64,000 nt of DNA from DASPSM01 sp963800135 (GTDB lineage: Bacteria; Planctomycetota; Planctomycetia; Planctomycetales; Planctomycetaceae). Of this stretch, positions 1 to 9,713 are shown in pieces (position 1 is the first letter of the stretch; each line of letters opens with the position of its first letter). The stretch covers positions 1 to 64,000 of the forward strand of contig CAWCZR010000005.1 of the NCBI GenBank assembly GCA_963800135.1, given 5' to 3'. Both the position numbers and the translations under genes were made by a program. The notes under the pieces are model-generated. The model was given only the letters and a program-made list of their open reading frames with translations. It made no database searches and was not told the DNA's origin.

Positions 1-52
1 CGACCTCTTGGTCCCAAAACGAAATGCTCTAGCCAGGCTGAGCCACGCCCCG
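1..52 (-). tRNA. tRNA-Pro(TGG), 5' part only (truncated by window edge)
   Basis: Read on the minus strand from base 52, the acceptor 5' strand CGGGGCG, a D-arm GCTC-loop-GAGC with the AGCCTGG core, and a loop TTTGGGA with anticodon TGG appear in the normal order. The 3' half lies beyond base 1. The 3' side of the anticodon stem (CCAAG) is normal, but the 5' side reads TTCGT where CTTGG would be expected, and there is an extra base between the arms. It is therefore either a degenerate copy or carries sequence errors like those in nearby genes. Confidence 0.6.
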
Positions 53-298
53 TGGGAATCGTACCGTTTTTGCTCGCTCGAGCGGTTGCCTTAGTTGGCG
101 GCAGGGTCGGGCGACGGTGGGCGCATTCTAGCAGGATGACCGGTCGGGTCGATGCGGTCGCAGATTGAGGCCTCCGACCGATTGGTCTGACCGGCAAAAG
201 CCGCGCCGCTGTCGGCCGATCAAAGAAGTTCGTTAAATGGGAAACGAGTGAGATCGATACGGAGAGGCCTTCTCGCGGGATTCGCCCCTTTTCCTATA

Positions 299-717
299 AT
301 GGAAATGAATGTGGGTCAGCGAGTGTCCACTGGGGACTCGCAATCTGTGAGCGAGTTTGTCGAACCCGTCGGTAAGCGGGTCCTGGTTCGTAAGGATGAA
401 GCTCGGCAAAAGACGCGGGGAGGGATCGTGCTCCCCGATGCGGCGGAGATTCCCACCATCACCGGACGGGTCGTGGAAGTGAGCGTGCAAGTTGCTCGCG
501 ACGAGGATTTTCCCATTCGCAAATACGACAAAATCCTCTTCCATCCGAAGAATGCAATTCCGGTCGATTTCGAGCCGGACAATCTCCTCTTTGTCGTTCC
601 CATCGACGATGTTGTGGCCGTCTTTCGGCCGACGCAAACAAGGCGCCGAAGGGGAAAAATGGGGATTCGCTCGGCGACGATGAAATTCCCGAAACCGACG
701 GCCTCGAGCACGATTAA
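299..717 (+). CDS. GroES-like co-chaperonin (one frameshift near 632-640)
   Basis: The protein would cap a GroEL chaperonin ring and assist folding in the cytoplasm. The cpn10 core is clear: PVGKRVLVRKDE, then the mobile-loop region TRGGIVLPD, then ITGRVVEVS and IRKYDKILFHP. It is longer than the usual 95-100 residues, with an acidic tail. The open frame breaks after VVAVFRPT. The tail NKAPKGKNGDSLGDDE up to the TAA at 715-717 lies in another frame and is restored by one added base, giving 139 residues. ATG 299 was chosen because the open frame upstream of it (from 248) does not resemble cpn10. No groEL follows, so this is probably a divergent stand-alone paralogue. Confidence 0.8.
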
Positions 718-800
718 GCCACGCTCACGCGTGAACGACGCGGGCGTTTGGCGGGAACGTGGCCGACCATGCCAACAGTCGGCGGCTGGCGGTCGACGCG

Positions 801-1744
801 CTAGGTTAGCTTGAGCAGCTTTTCGGCGTTCCCGCGAAAGACCTTGTGCTGCACCTGGGCGGGCAGATTCAGCGAGTCGAGCAACTGGAACTGCGGCACA
901 GGCTGTCCTGGTTGCAGGTAGTCCGTGCCAAACAGCAGGCGATCCTGACGGCGAATCAAGAACTCGCGGCCGAACGCAAGGTCGCGGCTGATCGCTTCGG
1001 CTCCGGAGCCCGCGGATAGATCGCCCCAAAGATTGGGATACGTGTCCATCAGCTTGTCGATCGCGCCTCCAGGGGTTACAGGGCGTGGCCGATAGCTCAT
1101 GAAGTCGCCCGCCTTTGCATCTCCCGAGATCGAAGCCCACCAACCCGGTCCGTGGCCGATGAACGTCAGCTTCGGGAACGTCGACAAGGCGTGGGCGAGG
1201 CGCGGCAATCCGGGCTGGTCCTTGCCGCGCAGGGTGTCCATGTGGAAGAGCAGCGGGATGCCGATCTTCTCGCACACTTCATAAATCTGCATCATCAGCG
1301 GATCGTCGAAGTCGAGCCCGACCTTGTGTTCGCCGAATCCCTTGGCTCCCAGGTCGACGTAACGGCGAATGATGCTCTCGAAGCCGCGGACCCCTCCGAC
1401 GACCGACGTGCGGGGGTCGATCGAGCAGAACGGAATCAGCCGATCGGGGAATTCCTTGGCGGCCTGAAGCATCCCTCGGTCAGGCAGAGGAAACTCGAAG
1501 ACTCGGGCGAGGTCAGCGGGAGCACGACCGCCTTGGCGACGTCGTGCTCATCCATCCAATGGACGAGGAGCGATGCAGTCAGTTCCTTGTTGCCGTTCCA
1601 AATGGTGCCGACGTGCGTGTGCACATCGATGTATTTGGTCGCCTTTTTGCCTCGCGGAGCGGCTGTTGCGGTCAGGTGTTGGGCGGCGCACAATGCGCTC
1701 ACGCCCGTCGCCAGGCGGCGGTGAAATTCACGTCGATTCATCAT
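801..1744 (-). CDS. Secreted amidohydrolase, TIM-barrel type (one frameshift near 1465-1480)
   Basis: Predicted metal-dependent hydrolase of the amidohydrolase-2 type; substrate unknown. It starts MNRREFHRRLATG, a twin-arginine-like signal, followed by the metal-binding strand DVHTHVG. The second frame continues with FPDRLIPFCSIDPRT, KGFGEHKVGLDFDDP, LLFHMDTLRG, FIGHGPGWWAS and LLFGTDYLQPGQP, which are family strand motifs including the late Asp. One missing base in the join gives about 314 residues. ATG 1744 is followed at once by a second ATG at 1741. It stands alone, with a small lipoprotein gene upstream on the same strand. Confidence 0.82.
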
Positions 1745-1881
1745 GCAGGACTTTTTGGGACGTTGGCGAGCTCGCCTCGAGATCTCGAGCGCAGGCGCCA
1801 ACCCGACCCGCTGACCCCCGCTGCAGATCTCGAATCCGCACTGCGGACGAAGACGGGTTGCGTCCTCGCGGCTCGGGCCGC

Positions 1882-2127
1882 TTATTTGGTCGACTTGTCG
1901 GGCACTGTTTTGGGCGGCTTCACCCCCAGCGTACCGGTGGTCGAGCCGCTTTCGTCTGCGCGTCCCTTCTTTTTGGCCGGTTTGGCGTCGCCCTTCTTGC
2001 CGAGGTCCACCGTGGGCTCGGCTACGGGTTTGGCCGGAGGCTGTTCGGTACAGCCGACGCCAATGACCGGAACGACTGCCAGCGACAGGATGGCCAGCAG
2101 GGTCACAAACTCTCGCACAAACCTCAT
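1882..2127 (-). CDS. Small putative lipoprotein of unknown function
   Basis: An 81-residue protein with a basic start (MRFVREF), a hydrophobic stretch LLAILSLAVVPVIGVGC ending in a lipobox-like Cys at about residue 26, and a mature part of low complexity rich in Lys, Pro and Ala. The type I or II signal and small size suggest an envelope lipoprotein. No domain is recognised. It shares its strand with the amidohydrolase and diverges from the M81 peptidase, whose start is about 190 bases away. Confidence 0.55.
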   Translation of the reverse strand: MRFVREFVTLLAILSLAVVPVIGVGCTEQPPAKPVAEPTVDLGKKGDAKPAKKKGRADESGSTTGTLGVKPPKTVPDKSTK

Positions 2128-2316
2128 TCAGGACGCCCTTTCAATCGATTCGAGTGAACTTCGGGGGTGCCGGAACAGCCCACCCCCGTCCGTCTATTTA
2201 ATTCGGCCGCGCGCGGTTGTGCAACCAATCTGCAAACTGACCTGAGCCGGTATCGTTTTCGTTGTCGCCCGGTATGCTGGAAAACGGCGAAAGCATCCCC
2301 GGTAGGTCGATCCCTC

Positions 2317-3828
2317 ATGCCAAAACGCGTGCTCCTCGCCGGACTGTTCCACGAGACGCATACGTTTCTCGATGCGACAACGCGTCTGTCCGATTTCTCG
2401 ATCCGCCGCGGAAACGAGCTGCTGGATGCGGTCGGCGACGGTTCACCCCTATCCGGCGTTCTCGATGTGGCGGCGGCATGTCAGTGGGACGTGCGTCCGG
2501 TTGTCGATCTGCGGGCGACGCCGAGCGCGACGGTCGAGGACGCCGTCTTCGAGTTCTTCTGGCGGCAATTCGCGGCCGCTTACGAGCGGGAACGAGCAGC
2601 CGGACTGGATGGGATTTTTCTCGTCCTGCACGGAGCGATGGCGTGTGCGAGCGTCCGCGACGTGGAAGGGGAACTGATCGACCGGATTCGTGTGCTGCCG
2701 GGCGCTCGCGAGCTGCCGGTGTGCAGCGTCCTCGATCTGCACGGCAATTTGTCGCGCCGCACCATCGAGCAAACTCAGGGGTTGATCGCCTACCGCATGA
2801 ACCCGCATACCGACGCCCGGCAGGCGGCCGTCGACGCGGCACGGCTCTTGGATCGAATTATGACCACGGGCCGGCAGCCCCTGAGTCTCTTCGAGCCGTG
2901 TTCGCTCCTGCTGCCGCCGACCGCAACAGGCACGGCCGACGAACCGATGAAGACGCTCGAGGAGCTGGCCCGTCAGGCCGAACGGGACGATCCGGATCTG
3001 GCGGCCATCAACGTGTTCGCCGGCTACTCCTTCGCGGATACTTTCGACACGGGACTCAGCTTTTCGGCCGTCACATTCGGCGATCCGGCACAAGCCGGGC
3101 TTCGACTGCGCGAGCTTCGCGACTTTGCGCTCGCCAATCGACGGCTCGCACATCTTATCGATTTACCGCTTGCCGAGTGTTTGCCGCGAATCCGCGCGTG
3201 CATTGAACTCGGGCAAACGCCGATAGCACTGGTCGAACCGGCGGACAACATCGGCGGCGGCGCGCCGGGCGATGCGCCAACCTTGCTGCGGACGTTGATC
3301 GAGCAACGTATGACCGGTGCGGCCGTCGTGTTGAATGATCCGGAGGCTGTCGCGGCCCTCGCGGGCGTCGCGATTGGCGGCGCCAAGCGGACGCGGATTG
3401 GTGGCAAGGTCAGCCGTCTTACCGATCCGCCGCTCGACCTGGAGTTGACCATCGTTTCGCGGAGCAACGGCCGTTTTGAACTGGAGGATCGTGAAAGTCA
3501 TCTGGCGTCGATGTGTGGCGTGCGAATCGACATGGGGCCGTGCGCCGTGGTGCGAGCCGCGGGCGTCACGATCTTGTTGACGAGCAAGAAGACGCCGCCA
3601 TTCGACTTGGGCCAGTTGCGCAGCCAGGGAATCGAACCGGAGACGCTGTCGGTCATCGGCATCAAGGCGGCCGTGGCGCACCGTCGCGCATACGATCGCG
3701 TCGTCAAGGCGAGCTTTACGGTCGCAACGCCCGGCCCGTGCAGTAGCGACCTGCGGAGCTTTCCGTATCAACACCTGCGTCGGCCGATCGATCCGCTGGA
3801 TGATCTTCCTGAGAGGCGCGTCGATTAG
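2317..3828 (+). CDS. M81 family metallopeptidase (MlrC/microcystinase C-like)
   Basis: A 503-residue protein of the MlrC family; characterised members are zinc peptidases that cut linear microcystin, but most homologues have unknown substrates. Visible motifs are HETHTF (12-17), LHGAM (104-108), DLHGN (140-144) and NPHTD (162-166), which carry the predicted metal ligands, followed by a C-terminal half with DNIGGGAPGDAPTLL and the SSDL near the end. ATG 2317 was chosen over the longer open frame because family homology starts at KRVLLAGLFHE. There is no signal peptide, so it is probably cytoplasmic. It is intact and appears monocistronic. Confidence 0.88.
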   Translation: MPKRVLLAGLFHETHTFLDATTRLSDFSIRRGNELLDAVGDGSPLSGVLDVAAACQWDVRPVVDLRATPSATVEDAVFEFFWRQFAAAYERERAAGLDGIFLVLHGAMACASVRDVEGELIDRIRVLPGARELPVCSVLDLHGNLSRRTIEQTQGLIAYRMNPHTDARQAAVDAARLLDRIMTTGRQPLSLFEPCSLLLPPTATGTADEPMKTLEELARQAERDDPDLAAINVFAGYSFADTFDTGLSFSAVTFGDPAQAGLRLRELRDFALANRRLAHLIDLPLAECLPRIRACIELGQTPIALVEPADNIGGGAPGDAPTLLRTLIEQRMTGAAVVLNDPEAVAALAGVAIGGAKRTRIGGKVSRLTDPPLDLELTIVSRSNGRFELEDRESHLASMCGVRIDMGPCAVVRAAGVTILLTSKKTPPFDLGQLRSQGIEPETLSVIGIKAAVAHRRAYDRVVKASFTVATPGPCSSDLRSFPYQHLRRPIDPLDDLPERRVD

Positions 3829-3875
3829 GCGGCAACGATTAAGGACAACGATCGCGAGCGAAGGCGCGTGCCGCC

Positions 3876-5000
3876 CTACTTGGGAGAGGCCGCAGTCAGT
3901 CGGGCCGTCCAAGGACTGCGCGGATAGTGCTCTTGCAAGCGAGCGGCGGCGTCGGCGGCCCGGTCGGGCTTGCCGTCCTGCGAGAAGAGCCGCGACAGAT
4001 AATAGAGCGCCTCGGCGTGCTGCTTCTTTTCCTTGGGGAAGAGAATGTCGACACGGAGATAGGCCAGGATGGCTTCTTTCGTGCGGCCGCCGGCCTGGTA
4101 ACAGTCCCCCAGCCGAATGCAGGTCTCCGCGAGCGTCTTGGTGTCGTCGTCGGAGGCTTCGTCGAGAATGCCGGTGAGCACGTCGGTCGCCAACTGGAAT
4201 TTCGACTGCTTTTGCAAGCAGGAGGCCTTGGTCAACAGAGCCTCGTAGCGACGCGATTTCTCCGCCGACGTGGAGGGCGCCACGGCGATCACTCCGTCGA
4301 GTGCTTTGAGCGCCGCGCCGACGTCGTCGTGGGCGAGGGCGACCTTGGCCTTGAGAATATCGGTTTCCATCTTGAAGTCGGTCCAGGGCGCGTCGGACAT
4401 CGCTTGCAGGGCGGCATTTCCCTTTTCGACATCCCCCTTATTCATGTAGAGCTGGGCCAAGAGACGCATCGCCTCGTAATAGCGGAAGCTCGCGGAATGG
4501 CTCGTGCGAAACTTTTCCAGGAGCCCGATCGCGCTGTCGTACTGGTCCTCGTCCTTGAGGGCTTTGGCCGCCGTCGCCCCGGCGATGTGAAATTCGAGAT
4601 CGGTACGCAGGTTTTCGTTCGTGGCAAGCTTGAGCGCGGCGTCATAGCCGGTGATGGCTTTGTCGTACTGTCCGTTGCGCTCTTCGATGCGGATCTGGCT
4701 GACCTGTGGACTTTCCGCCTCCCAGCGGATCCGCTCGACTTCGTTGGCCGGGATGCGATATTCCTTTTTGTTCGTGCGTCCCGTCAGCACCACTTCCGTG
4801 CGGGTCACCGACGTGATATCGCCGTGAAGCGGCGTCGTCGACCCTCGGCGATAGACCGCGTCATCCGCGGAGAGGCGCGCGCCGGCGGTTAGCCATAGGC
4901 ACAACAGTGTGGCCGCAAGAAGCCGCGAGAGCGAACGGAGGTCGATTCGAATGACTTGTCGGCGAGGCACAGGCCAGTTCCTCTCTCGCGGGTCTTTCAT
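3876..5000 (-). CDS. Secreted TPR-repeat protein
   Basis: A 374-residue protein with an extended N-terminus and a hydrophobic signal segment at about 27-42 (LLAATLLCLWLTAG). A short beta-rich part follows (GDITSVTRTEVVLTGR, resembling periplasmic domains that precede TPRs), then helical repeats from about residue 100 to the end, for example NGQYDKAITGYDAALK and EALYYLSRLFSQDGKPDRAADAA. TPR proteins of this kind usually scaffold envelope complexes. Its ATG overlaps the TGA of the larger upstream TPR gene by four bases, so the two are translationally coupled and probably act together. Confidence 0.8.
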   Translation of the reverse strand: MKDPRERNWPVPRRQVIRIDLRSLSRLLAATLLCLWLTAGARLSADDAVYRRGSTTPLHGDITSVTRTEVVLTGRTNKKEYRIPANEVERIRWEAESPQVSQIRIEERNGQYDKAITGYDAALKLATNENLRTDLEFHIAGATAAKALKDEDQYDSAIGLLEKFRTSHSASFRYYEAMRLLAQLYMNKGDVEKGNAALQAMSDAPWTDFKMETDILKAKVALAHDDVGAALKALDGVIAVAPSTSAEKSRRYEALLTKASCLQKQSKFQLATDVLTGILDEASDDDTKTLAETCIRLGDCYQAGGRTKEAILAYLRVDILFPKEKKQHAEALYYLSRLFSQDGKPDRAADAAARLQEHYPRSPWTARLTAASPK

Positions 5001-8000
5001 TGGTCTTTCGCCTTTGGCCGGGGCGGACGCGGAGCGGTGGCTTTGACCGGCGCCGCGCCCGGCTTTTCCGTGCGGACCGGAGCCGTTCCCGGAGCGGCAG
5101 TGCGGGTCGGGCGAGCGGCCGAGGGCGCACCGGCCGGGCGGGCAGGACGCGAAGGCAAATCGACATCGTCGTCAGCCGCGAACGAAGGCAAAGTCTTGCG
5201 ATGCGTCTTCTGACGTCCGAGTCCCCACCAAATACCACCGGCTGAAACGGTGGCGAGCGCTAAAAATCCCAGCAGCAGCCAGAATGGCGACGTGCCGCTT
5301 GAGGCCGGAGCGCTCGCGGTTTTGACGGCTAGCGGCGGAGCAGCTGCGGTGGTTGTGCCAGTAGCCGTCGGCCCAGCTTGCGGCGACGCTGCAGCGGCCG
5401 CGGTGGTCGCGCCGGGAGTCGCTGCCACTGCCGTCGCACGCAGGTCGGGTCGGGCAAGCGGCGTCGGCTGACGTCCGAGGTCAGTTTCAATTTGCTGATA
5501 GAGGCTGTCCAAGCGCTTCCAGGAATCCTCGCCGACGTCAGAAGAAACGAGCGAGAAGGCCCGGATTTCGCCCAGAGCCACTTCGAGGATTTTGGACCGC
5601 ATCGCACGGTCCTTGTCGACGAGAGCGCATTGCCGTCGGCACGCGGGAATGTTATAGCGGGCCTCGAAATACTTTTCGCGGAGGTCGTTGTCCGCTTTGC
5701 CGCCGGCGAGCACGCGCTGGATTCGTGCGGCGATTTCGGCCCAGCCCCAAACCACGCCGCTGCCGCCTTCCCCATCGCGCAGGCCGCGGATCGCCTCGAG
5801 CGAGCGGCGCTCGGCGTCAGCACTTTGGGACGCACCCCAGTCCTGCAGAATACCGGCCGCCGTGATTTGCACCTCGAGCGTTTTTGGCCGTTGGGCGATG
5901 ACCGAGCACACGGTTTCGAGCGCGTGCTCGTAATCGCCCTGCCGACGGCGGGAGTTTGCCAGTCGCAGTTGGAGGCTTAAAGCGCGCTCCTTGGATGCCG
6001 GCGACGGATCGGACGAGATCTTGGCGAGGATCTGTTCGTAGGTGGCGGCGGCTTTGCCGAAATATTCATGAGCCGCCGATTCGTCGTCGGAAGTCCCCTC
6101 CCCGAGCCCGGTGTAGGTTTCGGCAATCCACAGCAAGGAACCGTACGACATCGTCTGGCTGCGCTTCGTCAGTTCTTCGAGAAATCGGTCAAACGATTTG
6201 CGGACTTCGATCAGTCTCTGGCGCGCATTGGAGGCGATCAGTCGGGCGATCTCCTTTTCGATCTCTTTGCCCAGCGACACATAGATCGCCGTGACCCCCT
6301 CGACCCCACTAGCGCCCGCGATCTTTTCGAGTTGCTGCATGGCGCCAATTGCTGCATCGACCTGGTGCCGGCCGATCTGGGCACGCAGCAAAGACTGATA
6401 GACGAAGCTGGCGAAGGTCTTGTTCTTCACTCCCGCGGACGGGCGGGCCGTTTCGTCGTTGACGGCGATTGATGCCGTGACAGAATGGGCGCCTTCGGTC
6501 AGCAGCCGCACCGCTTCGTCGTAGTTGCCCAGCCCGATCTCGAGGTTGGCGAGCACCGTCTTTCCGGAAACAAGCCACGCGGGCGGATTGCCGGCCGCGT
6601 CGGCCGGATCGCCGGCCTTGGCGATGCCGTTTTGCAGGTGTTTTTCGGCGGAGGTGGTCCACTCCTTAATCTGCGCCTCGCGCGAAGGGCCGCCGGCCAC
6701 GGTTTTCGGCGCCGACAGGGCCGCGCTCCAATACTCGCGGCCCGCGCCGATTTGCGCCTCGGCATAACCGTCTGAACCGGGTGTCACGCTCGCGTACCAC
6801 TGCGCGGCCTCGAGCGGCTGTTTGGACTGATCGCAGAGCTCCGCCATGATCGCGCGGGCTTCATTCGCGCGGTCCTGATCGGGCCAGTTGTGAATCAGAA
6901 ATTCGGCCGTCGGTCGGGCGATGCGGGCCAGGACGGGCCGCTGCGATTCCGGGCACGTCTTAAATTCCTGGTCCACTGCGGCCAGGGACACGTGCGCCGC
7001 GTCGCGGGCCCATTCGGAGTCGATCGTCTTCAAACGTCGGGCGGCGTAGTCGCCCAAGACGGCGGCCGCGTCGTAGTCCTTCAATTCGTATTCGACGAAG
7101 GCCAGGTAATAGCGCGCGCGGTTCAGATCCTTCGGGTCGCGACGCAAGTCGGCCGTCGACATCACGTTCATCAGTTTCTGGCGGGCGTCACGCAACTGCG
7201 CTTGCAGCTCGCGTTCGATTTTCGGTTTGTCGTCGGCGCTGGCCGATTCCAGCCGCTCGTGCAGGCCCTGGATGGCCTCGACGCTTTTGGCGGCGAGGGC
7301 GAAACCGGAGACGAAGTCACGCGCCTCCGCCCGCTTACTGACGGTGTCAGTCCGCAGCCGGCCCAGCATCGCCACCGCCGGCGTCTGGAACTCGCCGGTC
7401 ACCCGGCTGACCTCCCGCGCGTCGTCGGCCGCCGCGTGAAGTAAGCGATCGCGATCGGCCGGACTGCTGTCTTTCGCGGCCGCCAGATGTTCGGAAGCGA
7501 CGGCACGCTGCCAGCGGATCGCCAGCCCCACGGGCGTTCGGAGGCGGTCCTTGGAGGCCGCCAGCCAGTTTGTCGCCTCGTTGACGACAATAAAGTCGTT
7601 CTTGCCTGGCTTCGAGTTCAAACACGACAGGTGAGCCAGTGTGGCGTCGTCGCGGAGCTGCTTGATGAAATTACTCGTTCCCTGCTTTTGCGAGAGCTGG
7701 CTGTAGATGCCGAGGGCCTCGGTCGTTTTGCCCATCTCCTCGAAGCAGCGCCCCTGCCAGAACTGGGCGCGCAAGCCGGCTCCCTGAGTGCGATAGGTGA
7801 CTATGATCTGGTCGAACTGTTTGACCGCCTGGTCGAGACTCTTTTTGAAGGCGTCGGACTTGGGATCGTAAGTCCGCCCCTCCTCGTAGCTGCAGACGCC
7901 CAGCATGATCTGCGCGCCATGTAGCTCGATTCGGCCTGGCTGCGGGCCTCGCTGGCCTTGGGGTCGTCGAGATGGGTCTTGGGAAACTTTTCGTACTCGG

Positions 8001-8546
8001 CCTTCGAGCGGTCAAACACCGTCTGAAAGATGGCCCGCGATTCGTCGATCAGCTTGCGGGCTTTTTTCTGCGCGGTCTCGCGCTTGAATTGCGGGTCCTG
8101 CGACGTGACGCCGGCAAGCGCCGCCCGTGCCTCGTCGAGGTGCAGGTTGGCCCGCTCGAAATCGGCCGTGCGCGCTGTGGACTGTTGGGATGCGCTTTCG
8201 AGAATTTCTCCAATTCGGCGGTCGCTCGTTGCAGCTCCCTCGCCTGCGAGGTTGCGTTTACGAGGGTCCGCGCCGCCTGCAACTGCGTGACGGCTCGCTC
8301 AAAATCGAGCGTGGCAGCCATCTCCGGCGAGAGATGTGGTTGCGCTTTGAGCCGATCGATCTCGACCAGAGCGTAATCGTATAGCCCGTGCTCCCGCAGT
8401 CCGCGGAGGAACGCCATCTCCAGCGACGAGGCCCAGAGCGGCTGGCCGCCCGCGACGAGCAGGACGATCGCTGTCAGTACGATCCGCGCGGTGCAACGGC
8501 GGCAGTGAACGACACCCGTGTACAATCCGAGCCGGCCTGGCTGCAT
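4997..8546 (-). CDS. Large TPR-repeat envelope protein with C-terminal anchor (two frameshifts, near 8170-8190 and 7905-7920)
   Basis: Reconstructed at about 1183 residues. It has a signal-like segment (RIVLTAIVLLVAGGQPLWA), then a very long run of degenerate TPRs, then an Ala/Thr/Pro-rich linker and a transmembrane helix (FWLLLGFLALATVSAGGIWW) followed by a basic, Pro-rich tail. This topology places the TPR solenoid in the periplasm and the tail in the cytoplasm. The frame slips by one lost base after KFSKAHPNSPQ and again before LGVCSYEEG; the three pieces are collinear. It is the first gene of a two-gene unit with the smaller TPR gene. Specific partners are not visible. Confidence 0.75.
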
Positions 8547-8704
8547 GAGGCTTCCGTTGGATCGCGATCGCGGCGAGTGGAGAGGCGATGCTTTCGGCTG
8601 CTCAGGCGAAGCGGGAAACCTCGCGATCAGCCGAATCACTCTGCGGCAATAATGCCGTGGCAATTATACCCGAAGTGGCCGTGGCCGAGACAGCCGCGAG
8701 CCGC

Positions 8705-9103
8705 TTAGAGCCCGCTGCGATGGCCAACCGGGCCGTCCGCCGATTCGGACGAGCGGTAGGGTTCTTCGCCCAGCGAGCCGCTTGACCCGGGGTGCTGCGG
8801 CGCGGCGGCCGGCGTCGCCGGAGTGGCCGTGGTCGTTGCCTCGACGGACGTCGCGCTGGCCGTCGGCGTGTTCTCAGGAACGGCCGGACGCGAGGTGACC
8901 ACCGCCCGGATCAGTAGAATTCCCATCCCCAGCACGAGGACCGATGCGGAGCCGGCGGCAATCATCCGGTGCGAGACCTTCTGACGAACGGTCGCCTGGA
9001 CGGCGCTCTTCAGCACCTGCTCCCGATGCCGTTTGCACGGGGAGGGATGAAAGACCGACTCTTCAACCAGTTCTTCGACTTGCTCCAGCGGCAACTCAGG
9101 CAT
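8705..9103 (-). CDS. Single-pass membrane protein coupled to an ECF sigma factor
   Basis: A 132-residue protein: a short cytoplasmic acidic segment (PELPLEQVEELVEESVF), a basic stretch, one transmembrane helix (AAGSASVLVLGMGILLIRAVV at about 50-70), then a Thr/Ala/Pro-rich extracytoplasmic tail. The start overlaps the end of the sigma factor gene by eight bases. Its size, topology and position fit a minimal anti-sigma or membrane regulator, but no zinc-binding HxxxCxxC or RsiW/ChrR-type domain is present, so this role is inference only. Confidence 0.6.
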   Translation of the reverse strand: MPELPLEQVEELVEESVFHPSPCKRHREQVLKSAVQATVRQKVSHRMIAAGSASVLVLGMGILLIRAVVTSRPAVPENTPTASATSVEATTTATPATPAAAPQHPGSSGSLGEEPYRSSESADGPVGHRSGL

Positions 9104-9713
9104 GCCGCACCTCTTGAACCACGGAATGGAGGTGCTGCGAAAGCTTTTGCAGGGCATAGCGATATCGGCTGGCTGCCGTGTTCGGAGACTGGCCGAGAAT
9201 TTCTCCGATCTCCGCAAACGTCATTTCTTCCCAGATCTTGAGGACCACCACTTCGGCCTGGGTGGAGGGAAGTTTTCGCAGCGCCAGCCGGACCAGCTGA
9301 TGGATTTCTTCCTCTCCGTGCGGAGGAGCATCGGACCAGATCCGGGCGTCGGGTCGGGTGAGCGACCGCATCGGCCGTCGGCGCCGGACGATGTTCAGCG
9401 CCTCGTTGCGGGTGATCTTCAGCAGGTAGGCCCATGGGTAGCGAGCCCGCGCCAGCAGCCCAGGCCGCAGCGCGATCCGCACCAGCGCGGCCTGCACGGC
9501 GTCTTCGGCGTCATCCCGTTGCCGGGTCAGCGTGCTGGCGTAACGAACGAGCCGCGAAGCAGTTGCGTCATACAGCCCACCAAGGGCACTGACCCCCTGC
9601 TCTGCCAGCCGTTCGGCACAGAACCGGACGCGGTCGGCAAATTCGCTTGAATCGTGGGTGTCCACGATCGTCTTGACGCTGTCCGGCGTCGGTTTTGTTT
9701 TAAAAAACCTCAT
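9096..9713 (-). CDS. ECF-type RNA polymerase sigma factor
   Basis: A 205-residue sigma-70 family protein. Region 2 spans about 45-115 (YDATASRLVRYASTL, DDAEDAVQAALVRI, PWAYLLKITRNEALNIVRR) and region 4 about 140-200 (LPSTQAEVVVLKIWEEMTF, EIGEILGQSPNTAASRYRYAL), an SSF-like helix-turn-helix that reads the -35 element. ATG 9713 overlaps the permease stop as ATGA and the 3' end overlaps the next gene, so it is translated from within the ABC-transporter operon. Its regulon is unknown; autoregulation of the operon is plausible but no promoter motif could be fixed. Confidence 0.88.
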   Translation of the reverse strand: MRFFKTKPTPDSVKTIVDTHDSSEFADRVRFCAERLAEQGVSALGGLYDATASRLVRYASTLTRQRDDAEDAVQAALVRIALRPGLLARARYPWAYLLKITRNEALNIVRRRRPMRSLTRPDARIWSDAPPHGEEEIHQLVRLALRKLPSTQAEVVVLKIWEEMTFAEIGEILGQSPNTAASRYRYALQKLSQHLHSVVQEVRHA

